NCBI GenBank assembly: GCA_000974665.1 | Contig: BBSY01000003.1 | Span: 930,001 to 994,000 of the forward strand | From: an alpha proteobacterium U9-1i | GTDB taxonomy: Bacteria > Pseudomonadota > Alphaproteobacteria > Caulobacterales > Aquidulcibacteraceae | Length of the DNA: 64,000 nucleotides | Reading direction: 5' to 3' | Shown: piece by piece, positions 1 to 8,571 of the stretch | Numbering within the stretch: position 1 is the first letter of the stretch | Layout: the number at the start of each line of letters is the position of its first letter | Made by a program: the position numbers and the translations under genes | Notes under the pieces: generated by a model | Told to the model about the DNA's origin: nothing | Databases searched by the model: none | The model's input: the letters and a program-made list of their open reading frames with translations, nothing else

Positions 1-1123
1 CGTCCAAAGCCTCACCTTCTCCAACAGCGGCCGCTATCGCGTCACCTCAATAAACGCCGATGGATCAACGCAAACCACAATCCTGGACACGCAGAGCAAT
101 AACGCTGTTGCGCTGTCAGGCTTGCCGAATGCCGACGTCACGGCCGTCCGCTTCAATCGCGATGAAACCCAGGCCGCACTGCTCGTCGTCTCCGACACGT
201 CGCCGCCGGACATCTACATGGCCGATCTCGCGAACGGCCAAACGCGCCGCCTCACCACCGCCCTTAACCCCGACATCAGCGAAGACATGTTGGTGAATGC
301 GGAGGTGACACGCTTTGCCGCCCGTGACGGCGTGCAAGTCCCCGGCATCCTTTATCGCCCGCGCACCGCAACAGCGGAGAACAAGGCGCCAGCGGTCGTG
401 TTCGTCCACGGCGGCCCCGGCGACCAAAGCCGCCGCGGCTACAACCCGACGGTCCAGCACCTCGTGAACCACGGCTACGCGGTGTACCTGATCAACAACC
501 GCGGCTCGTCGGGCTACGGCAAAACCTTCTACCACATGGACGATCGCCGCCACGGCGAAGTCGACCTCGCCGATGTCGTGGAGTCACGCGCGTATCTTTC
601 CTCGCTCGATTGGATCGACGGCAGCAACGTCGCCATCATGGGCGGCTCGTACGGCGGCTACATGGTCGCGGCCGCGCTCGCGTTCCAACCGGAAGCCTTC
701 GACGTAGGCATCAATCTCTATGGCGTGACCAACTGGCCGCGCACGCTGCTTTCGGTCCCTGCTTACTGGGCCGCGCAACGCCAGCGTCTCTATGACGAAC
801 TTGGCGATCCCAACACCGACGTCGAGCGCATGACGCGCATCTCGCCGTACTTCCACGCGGAGAACATTCGTCGGCCATTGCTTGTGTTGCAGGGCCTGAA
901 CGATCCCCGCGTGCTGCCGCCTGAAAGCGAGGAAATCGTTGCAAAGGTCCGCGCGAACAACGTTCCGGTGGAATACATAGCCTTCCCCGACGAAGGCCAC
1001 GGCTTCCAGCGGCGCGCCAATCGCATCACCGCCTCGGAGGCGTACCTGAGCTTCCTCGACCGATATCTCGTCGGCGACGGCACGGCGCCCGCGCCGGCGA
1101 GCGGCGAACAGCCCGCCAACTAG
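1..1123 (+). CDS. S9 family prolyl oligopeptidase-type peptidase, 5' end outside window
   Basis: About 373 codons of a serine peptidase of the S9 (prolyl oligopeptidase/acylaminoacyl peptidase) family are visible; the reading frame is open to the left edge, so the signal peptide and most of the beta-propeller are missing. The catalytic alpha/beta-hydrolase domain is complete: nucleophile Ser in GGSYGGY (codon 647-649), Asp in GLNDPRVLP (902-904) and His in EGHGF (998-1000). The protein is closely similar throughout to the next gene downstream, so the two are tandem duplicates. It probably cleaves short peptides in the cell envelope, by analogy with the lipobox seen in the neighbour. The tail is rich in Ala and Pro. 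Confidence 0.93.
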   Translation, partial: VQSLTFSNSGRYRVTSINADGSTQTTILDTQSNNAVALSGLPNADVTAVRFNRDETQAALLVVSDTSPPDIYMADLANGQTRRLTTALNPDISEDMLVNAEVTRFAARDGVQVPGILYRPRTATAENKAPAVVFVHGGPGDQSRRGYNPTVQHLVNHGYAVYLINNRGSSGYGKTFYHMDDRRHGEVDLADVVESRAYLSSLDWIDGSNVAIMGGSYGGYMVAAALAFQPEAFDVGINLYGVTNWPRTLLSVPAYWAAQRQRLYDELGDPNTDVERMTRISPYFHAENIRRPLLVLQGLNDPRVLPPESEEIVAKVRANNVPVEYIAFPDEGHGFQRRANRITASEAYLSFLDRYLVGDGTAPAPASGEQPAN

Positions 1124-1162
1124 GCCGCCGCGCACCAGTCCCGAGGCGCCAAATTGTGTCAA

Positions 1163-1209
1163 CCGCCGCGAAACCTCAAAAATATTGAGGTGTAGCGGCG
1201 GTTTTCTTT
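1163..1209 (+). terminator. Rho-independent terminator between the tandem S9 genes
   Basis: The outer stem CCGCCGC (1163-1169) pairs with GCGGCGG (1195-1201). Inside it lies a second stem, ACCTCAA with TTGAGGT, and the structure is followed by TTTTCTTTC. It starts about 40 bases after the stop of the first peptidase gene. This suggests the second copy has its own promoter rather than relying on readthrough. Confidence 0.75.
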
Positions 1210-1260
1210 CGGGGGCTTTGCCGCTAGCGTGCGCCCGCTCATCAAGGGAGGGCGCATTTT

Positions 1261-3204
1261 ATGCGACATGTGCGAACACTTGCGGCGAGCGCGATTATTG
1301 CGGCGGTTGGGCTTGGCCTGGCCGCGTGCAATCGTGAAACGCCGCACCAAACTTACACCGCGCAACAATTCTACGAGACAACCAGCTTCTCGCTCGCGTC
1401 GGGCGACGGCTATGCGTACTCGGCGGACGGCGCGAACATCCTGATCTCGGGAGACGCCACCGGCGTTTACAACGCCTATTCACTGCCAGCTGCTGGCGGC
1501 GATCCAACGGCGTTGACCAACTCGACGACCACCGCGACCTACGCGGTGACGTATTTCCCCAACGATGGTCGTGTTCTTTACTCGACCGACGGCGGCGGCG
1601 ACGAGCTCACGCACATCTACCTGCGCACGGAAGATGGCCAGACGCGCGATCTGACGCCCGGCGCGCGGGTTAAGGCCGCCTTCGCCGGTTGGCGTTCGGA
1701 CGGTTCGGTGTTTTACGTGACGACCAACGAGCGCAATCCAAGCGCGTTCGATCTCTATGCGTATGACGCCACCAGCTATCAGCGCACGCTCGTCTACCAA
1801 AATAACGAGGGCTACCACCTCGAAGACATTTCGAGCGACGGCCGTTGGGTCGCCTTGGTGCAAGACATCAGCAGCGCCAACAACAACATCCATCTCGTGG
1901 ATCTCAACGCGACCGGCGCCGCGCGCCGTCCGCGCTTGATCTCAGAGCATGCCGGCAACATCGAGCACGGCATCTACACGTTCACGCCGGACAATTCGGC
2001 GCTTGTGTACGGCACCGATGAGCATGGCGAGTTCACCCAAGCCTGGACGTACAATCTGACGTCCGGCGCGAAGGCCGTGCTCGTTCAAGCGGATTGGGAC
2101 GTTCAAAACGTTTCGTTCTCACGGTCGGGGCGCTATCGCGTTTCGTCGGTGAACGCCGACGCCTCCACGCAAATGACCATCACCGACACGCAATCGAACG
2201 CGGCGGTGGCGGTTTCCGGCTTGCCGGAAGGCGATATCACGCAAGTGCGCTTCAACCGCGACGAAACTCAAATCGCGGTGTTGGTTGCTTCGGACACCTC
2301 GCCCGCGAACGTGTTCGTGGCTGATCTGTCGGGCGGCGACGCGCGTCGTTTGACCAACGCGCTCAATCCGGCCATCGACGAGAACATGCTCGTCACCGCT
2401 TCGGTGGCGCGCTTCCCAAGCTATGACGGTCTGGAAATTCCCGGCATCCTCTATCGCCCACGTACGGCGACGGCCGAAAACCGCGTTCCGGCCATCGTGC
2501 TCGTGCACGGCGGACCGGGCGGCCAATCACGCCGCGGTTACAGCGCCCAGATCCAACACCTCGTGAACCACGGCTACGCGGTCTACGCGATCAACAACCG
2601 CGGCTCTTCGGGCTACGGCAAGACGTTCTACCATCTCGACGACCGCCGCCACGGCGACGTTGACCTGCAAGACGTCGTCGCCTCGCGCGCGTTCCTCGCT
2701 TCGCAGGATTGGGTCGATGGCGACAAAGTCGCGATCATGGGCGGTTCTTACGGCGGCTACATGGTCGCCGCGGCGTTGGCGTTCCAACCGGACGCATTCA
2801 ATGTTGGCATCAACATTTTCGGTGTCACCAACTGGACGCGTACGCTCAGCTCGATCCCGGCATGGTGGGGCGCTCAGCGCGCTTCCATGTTCGACGAACT
2901 GGGCGATCCGGCGACCGACAGCGAACGCCTGAACCGCATCTCGCCGCTCTTCCACGCCGCCAACATCACCAAGCCGTTGTTGGTCGTGCAGGGCGCGAAC
3001 GATCCGCGCGTGTTGCAAGCCGAAAGCGACGACCTCGTCGCCGCTGTTCGCGCCAACAACGTGCCGGTCGAGTACATCGTGTTCCCGGATGAGGGCCACG
3101 GCTTTCAACGGCGCGACAACCGCGTCACGGCCTCGGAAGCCTATCTCGCGTTCCTGAACCAGTACCTGAAGGGCGAAACGCCGGCGGAGCCATCTCCGTC
3201 GTAA
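1261..3204 (+). CDS. S9 family peptidase lipoprotein (tandem copy)
   Basis: A 647-residue serine peptidase of the S9 family. Residues 1-23 form a lipoprotein signal with lipobox GLAAC (Cys23), so the mature protein should be membrane-anchored in the periplasm. Residues ~35-370 are WD/TolB-like beta-propeller repeats; the C-terminal ~270 residues are the alpha/beta-hydrolase domain with Ser496 (GGSYGGY), Asp581 and His613. The ATG is supported by AAGGGAGG at 1244-1251, nine bases upstream. It likely degrades oligopeptides in the periplasm; the substrate cannot be read from sequence. A terminator separates it from its close paralogue upstream, so the duplication probably includes independent expression signals. 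Confidence 0.95.
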   Translation: MRHVRTLAASAIIAAVGLGLAACNRETPHQTYTAQQFYETTSFSLASGDGYAYSADGANILISGDATGVYNAYSLPAAGGDPTALTNSTTTATYAVTYFPNDGRVLYSTDGGGDELTHIYLRTEDGQTRDLTPGARVKAAFAGWRSDGSVFYVTTNERNPSAFDLYAYDATSYQRTLVYQNNEGYHLEDISSDGRWVALVQDISSANNNIHLVDLNATGAARRPRLISEHAGNIEHGIYTFTPDNSALVYGTDEHGEFTQAWTYNLTSGAKAVLVQADWDVQNVSFSRSGRYRVSSVNADASTQMTITDTQSNAAVAVSGLPEGDITQVRFNRDETQIAVLVASDTSPANVFVADLSGGDARRLTNALNPAIDENMLVTASVARFPSYDGLEIPGILYRPRTATAENRVPAIVLVHGGPGGQSRRGYSAQIQHLVNHGYAVYAINNRGSSGYGKTFYHLDDRRHGDVDLQDVVASRAFLASQDWVDGDKVAIMGGSYGGYMVAAALAFQPDAFNVGINIFGVTNWTRTLSSIPAWWGAQRASMFDELGDPATDSERLNRISPLFHAANITKPLLVVQGANDPRVLQAESDDLVAAVRANNVPVEYIVFPDEGHGFQRRDNRVTASEAYLAFLNQYLKGETPAEPSPS

Positions 3205-3263
3205 TTTGCCTGTCGAAATAGAGGGCGCGCAGGCGTCATAAGAGAAACCGTAAGGAGACTCTC

Positions 3264-3752
3264 ATGCGCCTGTTCGCCGCCCTCGCTTCAATCGCACTGA
3301 CAATCGGCTGCGCCACGGCAATGGCGCAGCCGCTTTCTTTTTCGGCGCTCGAAGGTCAATGGCGGGGTCAAGGCACATTCCGTGGCGCGCCTTCTGAAGT
3401 CACAGCGACGTTTGCGCCGATGTTTGAAGGCGCCGCCTATACGCTCGACATCGACGTGCGTTTCACCCCCGCCAACGGACAGCCGACGCGCTTCCAGGGC
3501 AAAGGCGGCTATGCGCTGCGCAACGGCGCGCCCGTAGGCGGCTCCTGGATCGACAATTTCGGCAACGGTTACGCGATCTCGCCGCGGTTTGAGGACAACG
3601 CCCTCATCGTCGATTGGGGCACGGCCACCTTCCATGGCCGCAGCGAATATCGGCTCGAAGCCGACGGCGATTTGCGCGTTGAGGATTTTGTCCAAGGCCA
3701 AGGCGGGCAATGGCAAAGCTTCGCGCTTGCCGAACTCCGCCGCGCGCACTGA
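3264..3752 (+). CDS. Small secreted protein, function unknown
   Basis: A 162-residue protein with a typical signal peptide (cleavage probably after ATAMA, residue ~21). The mature part alternates polar and aromatic residues with many Gly, consistent with a beta-barrel of lipocalin or DUF1579-like type, but I do not recognise a specific family. The motif LEGQWRGQGTF near the mature N terminus resembles the strand that opens lipocalin-like folds. TAAGGAG at 3251-3257 sits just ahead of the ATG. It is 60 bases behind the S9 peptidase and could be co-transcribed with it. Confidence 0.75.
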   Translation: MRLFAALASIALTIGCATAMAQPLSFSALEGQWRGQGTFRGAPSEVTATFAPMFEGAAYTLDIDVRFTPANGQPTRFQGKGGYALRNGAPVGGSWIDNFGNGYAISPRFEDNALIVDWGTATFHGRSEYRLEADGDLRVEDFVQGQGGQWQSFALAELRRAH

Positions 3753-3859
3753 TTCTTCGTTTCGGACAAGCACCAACCGGCGCAAGCCGCATCGGGATAA
3801 TCGTTTCGGGGCTGTGAGGAGCGCCGGGTCAGTAACCCGAATCGCGCCATGTTCGGGCC

Positions 3860-5329
3860 ATGTCGAACCCTGGTCTCACCCCCGTTCCGGCCACGCCTCA
3901 ACCGCGTGCCGCGCCGCATTCACTGGAGGCCGAACAAGCGCTGCTTGGCGCCATCCTGTTCGACAACGAAACCTACAATCGCATCACGCCGCTGTTGCAG
4001 GACAAGCACTTCTACGATCCGGTGCATGGCCGCATCTTCCTGGCGGCGTCGGAAATGATCGCCGCCGGTAACCTCGCCGACGGCGTCACGCTGAAGGAGC
4101 GCTTCGCGCGCGACGGCGGCGTGAAGGAAATCGGCGGCGCACTCTATTTGATGAAACTGCTGGAGCACGCGGCGCCACTCTCGACGCAGGCTCAAAGCTA
4201 CGCCGAGCTCATCTACGACCTCGCGCTGCGCCGTGAACTGATCCAGGTCGGCGGCGCCATCACCGACCTCGCGGAGAACCCGCCCGACGGCGCCGATGCG
4301 CGCGACATCATCGAAGAAGCAGAGCGCTCCCTCTTCTCGCTCGCGGAAAGCGGCACTGGCTCGTCGGGCTTTTCGCCCTTCTCCAAAGCGCTGGCGAACT
4401 CGATTGAAAGCGCGGCGGCGGCTTACGAAAGCACGACGGACATCTCTGGGATCGCCACCGGCCTGGAAGACCTCGACCGTATGCTTGGCGGCCTGCACTC
4501 GTCAGACCTGCTGATCCTCGCGGCCCGTCCTTCGATGGGTAAGACGTCACTCGCGGTCAACATTGCTTACAACATGGCCAAATCGCGCCTCGACGCGATG
4601 AACTCGGGCGACTTTGAAAACCACCCCAACAAGGGCGCGGTAGTCGCTTTCTTTTCGCTCGAAATGTCGGCCGAACAGCTCGCCACTCGTTTGCTCTCGG
4701 ACGCCGCCAACATCGAGTCCGACCGCATCCGGAAGGGCAAAATCCAGAAGCACGAATACGAGACGCTCGCGGACAAAGCCGCCGAGCTGTTCCAGTTACC
4801 CCTGCACATCGATGAAACCGGCGGCATCTCGATCGCTCAGCTCCAGGCGCGCTCACGCCGGCTGCAGCGCACGGTCGGCCTCGATTGCATCATCGTCGAC
4901 TACCTGCAGCTGGTGACGTCCTCGTCCCGCAAAAGTGAGGGCCGGGTGCAGGAAGTTTCGGAAATTACTCAAGGCCTCAAGGCTTTGGCCAAGGATCTCA
5001 AGGTCCCGATCATCGCCCTCTCCCAGCTCTCGCGTCAGGTCGAAAATCGCGACGACAAACGCCCGCAACTGTCCGACCTCCGAGAATCCGGCTCGATCGA
5101 ACAAGACGCGGACGTGGTGATGTTCGTTTACCGCGAAAGCTACTATCTAGAGCGGACCGAACCGCGCGAAGGCACGGAAGAGCACTTCGCCTGGATGCGC
5201 CAGATGGATGAGCTGCGCAATCAGGCCGAAGTGATCATCGGCAAACAGCGGCATGGACCCATCGGCAAGGTGAAGCTCTTCTTTGACAGCCGCTACACAA
5301 GATTCGGAAACCTCTCCTCGCGGACCTGA
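3860..5329 (+). CDS. dnaB: Replicative DNA helicase DnaB
   Basis: A 489-residue hexameric helicase that unwinds DNA 5' to 3' at the replication fork and recruits primase. The N-terminal primase-interacting domain (residues ~18-120, beginning PHSLEAEQALLGAILFD) is followed by the RecA-like motor with Walker A ARPSMGKTS (~222-230), Walker B IIVDYLQL (~343-350) and the Arg-containing SQLSRQVE motif. Length matches the family. There is no intein. The first ATG gives a short Pro-rich leader before the family start. Its 3' end overlaps the alr reading frame by 47 bases. Confidence 0.98.
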   Translation: MSNPGLTPVPATPQPRAAPHSLEAEQALLGAILFDNETYNRITPLLQDKHFYDPVHGRIFLAASEMIAAGNLADGVTLKERFARDGGVKEIGGALYLMKLLEHAAPLSTQAQSYAELIYDLALRRELIQVGGAITDLAENPPDGADARDIIEEAERSLFSLAESGTGSSGFSPFSKALANSIESAAAAYESTTDISGIATGLEDLDRMLGGLHSSDLLILAARPSMGKTSLAVNIAYNMAKSRLDAMNSGDFENHPNKGAVVAFFSLEMSAEQLATRLLSDAANIESDRIRKGKIQKHEYETLADKAAELFQLPLHIDETGGISIAQLQARSRRLQRTVGLDCIIVDYLQLVTSSSRKSEGRVQEVSEITQGLKALAKDLKVPIIALSQLSRQVENRDDKRPQLSDLRESGSIEQDADVVMFVYRESYYLERTEPREGTEEHFAWMRQMDELRNQAEVIIGKQRHGPIGKVKLFFDSRYTRFGNLSSRT

Positions 5330-6386
5330 CGCGCCGCGCCTCGCGCGCCTGCGCGTCGACGCCAGCGCGCTGGGGGCCAATTGGAAGACGTTTCAAAAAT
5401 TAGCGCGCGGCGCGGAAACCTCCGCCGTGGTCAAAGCCGATGGCTATGGCCTCGGTGCGGCGATGGCCGCGCGCGCTTTCGCGCAAGCCGGCGCGCGCGT
5501 TTTTTTCACCGCGACCTCTAGCGAAGCGCTGGAGGTCCGCGCCGCTCTCGGCGATGGACCGCAGATCTTTGTGCTGAACGGCCCAAGCGAGGCCGACGTC
5601 ACGCACTATGCCGGCGCGAAGCTCATTCCAGTGCTCAATTCACTGCCGCAGATCAATATCTGGAATGGTCGCGCACCGGCAGCACTTCACATCGACACCG
5701 GCATGAACCGCTTGGGCCTTGCCCCCAACGAACTGGCGCACGCCGCCGTGGCGCTCAAAGGCGCGCCGCTGGTTCTGGTGATGAGCCACCTCGCCTGCGC
5801 GTCCGACTTGAAGCACGAGTTGAACGCGCGGCAGCGCCGGCGTTTCGTGGACGCCGCAACACTTTTTCCGAAAGCCCCGCTCAGCCTCGCCGCGACGGCC
5901 GGTGCGCAAGTCGGCCCCGATTATCACTTCGATCTCATTCGCCCGGGCATCGGCCTCTATGGCTCCGCCGGCCTCGACACCACGGGCATCGCGCTCACGA
6001 CCGCCGCGATGGTTGAAGCTCCCATCCTGCAGGTCCGCGACGTTCCCGCTGGCGAAACGTTTGGCTACGGCGCGACGTTTACCGCCGACAAACCCATGCG
6101 CACCGCCACCGTGGCGATTGGCTACGCGGACGGTTACTTGCGTTCCCTCAGCGGGCGCGGCTATGGCGTGCTCGCGGGGGCCAAGCGCCCGATCCTGGGG
6201 CGCGTGAGCATGGATCTTGTGATCATCGACGTGACCCATTGCGCCGAAGCCAAGCCCGGCGCGATGGTCGAATTTCTCGGGCCGAACGCGATGATCGACG
6301 ACGTCGCCGATCGCGCGGGCACGGCGTCCTATGAATTGCTGACAACGCTCGCCGGCACAGTGCGCCGGCGCGGAATCGTCGCATGA
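5283..6386 (+). CDS. alr: Alanine racemase
   Basis: A PLP-dependent enzyme converting L-alanine to D-alanine for peptidoglycan. The PLP lysine is Lys51 in VVKADGYGLG; the C-terminal domain carries the GETFGYGATF segment and the GRVSMDL motif. The start shown is TTG at 5283, inside the end of dnaB. There is no ATG or GTG between it and the first conserved residues (LRVDASALGANW, from residue 23), so a start inside dnaB is almost forced, though the exact codon is uncertain. The overlap suggests translational coupling to dnaB. The stop overlaps the next gene in ATGA. Downstream neighbours mlaE and mlaF also serve the cell envelope. Confidence 0.95.
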   Translation: MTAATQDSETSPRGPDAPRLARLRVDASALGANWKTFQKLARGAETSAVVKADGYGLGAAMAARAFAQAGARVFFTATSSEALEVRAALGDGPQIFVLNGPSEADVTHYAGAKLIPVLNSLPQINIWNGRAPAALHIDTGMNRLGLAPNELAHAAVALKGAPLVLVMSHLACASDLKHELNARQRRRFVDAATLFPKAPLSLAATAGAQVGPDYHFDLIRPGIGLYGSAGLDTTGIALTTAAMVEAPILQVRDVPAGETFGYGATFTADKPMRTATVAIGYADGYLRSLSGRGYGVLAGAKRPILGRVSMDLVIIDVTHCAEAKPGAMVEFLGPNAMIDDVADRAGTASYELLTTLAGTVRRRGIVA

Positions 6387-7156
6387 ACAACCCGCTTGCT
6401 GTCATTGGCCGCTCGTTTCTCGCGCTGCTCGCCGAAATCGGGCAATTCTCGACGTTCGCCGGGCGCGCAATTGCGGCGTGCTTCACGCCACCCTTCTTTC
6501 CGGGGCAGTTCGCACGCCAAGCGATGCAGATCGGTTATTACTCGCTGCCTGTGATTGGCCTCACCGCTGTGTTCATCGGCGCTGCGCTCGCGCTGAATAT
6601 CTATGTCGGCGGCGCGCGCTTTAACGCCGAGCAATTCGTACCGAACATCGTCGTACTCGGCATCACACGCGAGCTTGGCCCGGTGCTCGCCGGCCTCATG
6701 CTTGCGGGGCGCGTCAGCGCCGGCATCGCCGCCGAAATCGGCACCATGCGCGTCACCGAACAGATCGACGCGATGAGCACACTCTCGACCGACCCGTTCA
6801 AATTCCTGATCGCGCCGCGCGTGATCGCCGCGGTGCTGACGCTGCCGATCCTCGTCGCCGTCGCTGACATTATCGGCGTCATGGGCGGATACCTCGTCGC
6901 CGTGAACAGCCTCGATTTCAACGGCGCCACCTATCTGCGCAACACGTTCGATTTCCTCGAACCGCAAGACGTCGCACTCGGCCTGACGAAAGCCGCTGTG
7001 TTCGGCTTCATCATCGCCGTCATGGGCGCTTACCAAGGCTATCGCTCTTCAGGCGGCGCCCTTGGCGTCGGCCGCGCGGCCACCAACGCCGTCGTCGGCG
7101 CTATCGTGCTGATCCTCGCCGTCAATTATCTCATCACAGCGTTCTTCGTCGAATGA
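6383..7156 (+). CDS. mlaE: ABC transporter permease, MlaE/TtgC family
   Basis: A 257-residue inner-membrane permease of the MlaE family, which with MlaF, MlaD and MlaB moves phospholipids between the membranes to keep the outer membrane asymmetric. The family signature is clear: ELGPVLAGLMLAGRVSAG followed by AEIGTMRVTEQIDA (residues ~94-130), with about five membrane segments. The start ATG overlaps the alr stop in ATGA. The ATPase follows after a gap occupied by a palindromic repeat. No mlaD, mlaC or mlaB is present nearby, so the partners must be elsewhere or the substrate may differ. Confidence 0.93.
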   Translation: MNNPLAVIGRSFLALLAEIGQFSTFAGRAIAACFTPPFFPGQFARQAMQIGYYSLPVIGLTAVFIGAALALNIYVGGARFNAEQFVPNIVVLGITRELGPVLAGLMLAGRVSAGIAAEIGTMRVTEQIDAMSTLSTDPFKFLIAPRVIAAVLTLPILVAVADIIGVMGGYLVAVNSLDFNGATYLRNTFDFLEPQDVALGLTKAAVFGFIIAVMGAYQGYRSSGGALGVGRAATNAVVGAIVLILAVNYLITAFFVE

Positions 7157-7171
7157 GCACGACGCTACTCT

Positions 7172-7275
7172 CGTCATTCCGGGGCTCGCGCAGCGAGAAC
7201 CCGGAACCCAGGGGCCAACGACGGGCCCTTCGATCCTCTGGATCCCGGATCACGCTCCGCGTGTCCGGGATGACG
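7172..7275. repeat. ~100-base palindromic intergenic repeat, copy A
   Basis: The arms CGTCATTCCGG (7172-7182) and CCGGGATGACG (7265-7275) are inverted. A second inner pair is built on CCGGAACCCAGGGG and GGATCCCGGA. Three related copies lie at 31091-31196, 43743-43844 and 46645-46746. This copy sits between mlaE and mlaF, within an otherwise contiguous operon. Confidence 0.85.
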
Positions 7276-7295
7276 CAGCTTTGGGAGCAACGCAG

Positions 7296-8057
7296 ATGAC
7301 TCCCAAACTCCAGCTTGTGAACCTTCGGAAAAAACTTCGCGGCCGCCAAGTGCTCGACGGCGTCGATCTCGATGTCGCGCCGGGCAAGTCACTCGTCATC
7401 ATCGGCGGTTCTGGGGTCGGAAAATCGGTGACGCTCAAATGCGCGCTCGGGCTGATGAAGCCCGATTCCGGCGAAGTCCGTGTCGATGGCGTTGACGTCA
7501 CCAAATTCAGCGGACGCGCGCGTGAGCCGGAGATGGCCAAGTTCGGGATGCTGTTCCAAGGCGGAGCGCTGTTCGACAGCTTGAGCGTTTGGGAAAACAT
7601 CGCCTTTCGCTTGATCTATTCCGACAAAATCCCTCGTGAAGAGGCCCGCTCGCGCGCGCTGGGCGTCATGCGCAAAGTGCGCCTCGCGCCCGAATTCGCC
7701 GACGTGCGTCCGATCGAGTTGTCGGGCGGCATGCAGAAACGCGCCGGCCTCGCCCGCGCGATCATCGCCAAGCCGGACATCATCTTCTTCGACGAGCCCA
7801 CCACCGGCCTCGACCCGATCACCGCAGACGCCATCAACGATCTGATCGTCGAGCAAGTGAAAGACCTCGGCTGCGCCGCCGTCTCGATCACCCACGACAT
7901 GGCGTCGGCCCGCAAGATCGCCGACGAAATCGCCATGCTCTATGCCGGGAAGATCGTCTGGCGCGGCCCTGCGAGCGCCATCGACGACAGCGGCAACGCG
8001 ATGGTCGATCAATTCGTCGCGGGCCGGGCGGATGGGCCGATCCAAGCTGTTGTTTGA
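7296..8057 (+). CDS. mlaF: ABC transporter ATP-binding protein, MlaF-like
   Basis: A 253-residue ATPase that powers the MlaE-type permease encoded just upstream. Walker A GGSGVGKSV, ABC signature LSGGMQKRAGLARAI and Walker B IIFFDEPTTGLDP are all intact, as is the switch His in SITHDM. The ATG at 7296 is preferred over an in-frame TTG five codons upstream because GGAG at 7283-7286 is correctly spaced for it. MlaF proteins have the family-typical KRAGLARAI signature with the extra basic residues seen here. Expression with mlaE would require transcription through the 104-base palindrome between the genes. Confidence 0.93.
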   Translation: MTPKLQLVNLRKKLRGRQVLDGVDLDVAPGKSLVIIGGSGVGKSVTLKCALGLMKPDSGEVRVDGVDVTKFSGRAREPEMAKFGMLFQGGALFDSLSVWENIAFRLIYSDKIPREEARSRALGVMRKVRLAPEFADVRPIELSGGMQKRAGLARAIIAKPDIIFFDEPTTGLDPITADAINDLIVEQVKDLGCAAVSITHDMASARKIADEIAMLYAGKIVWRGPASAIDDSGNAMVDQFVAGRADGPIQAVV

Positions 8058-8085
8058 ACAAGAGGCGGCGGGCTAGCCTGCCGCG

Positions 8086-8571
8086 ATGACCGCCCAGCCA
8101 CCCCTCCGCGAACCCTATTACTTCGACAACGAGACCTACGGATGGACGATCAAGGATTGCGCGCGCAATCTGATCGAAACGCTTGCCGGCTTCGTGCGTA
8201 CGCCGCGCGAGTTCAAAGGCGACGCCCACGGCCGTATCTGGCATTTCGGCGAGTATTTCGCGGGCCGTGCCACATTGCTCTTCACGTCGGACAAAGGCGA
8301 CGGTCGCATCGAGCTCGATCCGCACGAAAGCGGCTGGATAAAAGCCGAGCTGTTCATCGTCGACGAGCTCAAACTCCGCGTCTGGCTCGATGAGCCCTAC
8401 GAGGAAAAGGATTTCTGGCCCGACGGCGCTGACGGCATCGTCCCCGAGAACGGCGATCCGCCTGGCCGCATCTCCAAGCGCGGTCGCTGGCTACAGCTCC
8501 AGCGCGCTCACTTTCCCAGCGTGCCCGCAGGGGAAGGCGCGTGGTGGAGCGTCGAAGACCTAGCCGACTAA
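8086..8571 (+). CDS. Hypothetical cytosolic protein
   Basis: A 161-residue protein with no signal peptide, no membrane segment and no motif I recognise. It is rich in Trp, Asp and Glu; the tail has a WWSVEDL segment. It follows mlaF by 28 bases on the same strand and may belong to that transcript. Its stop overlaps the stop of the convergent amidohydrolase gene by four bases (CTAA at 8568-8571). Codon usage looks like that of its neighbours. Confidence 0.7.
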   Translation: MTAQPPLREPYYFDNETYGWTIKDCARNLIETLAGFVRTPREFKGDAHGRIWHFGEYFAGRATLLFTSDKGDGRIELDPHESGWIKAELFIVDELKLRVWLDEPYEEKDFWPDGADGIVPENGDPPGRISKRGRWLQLQRAHFPSVPAGEGAWWSVEDLAD

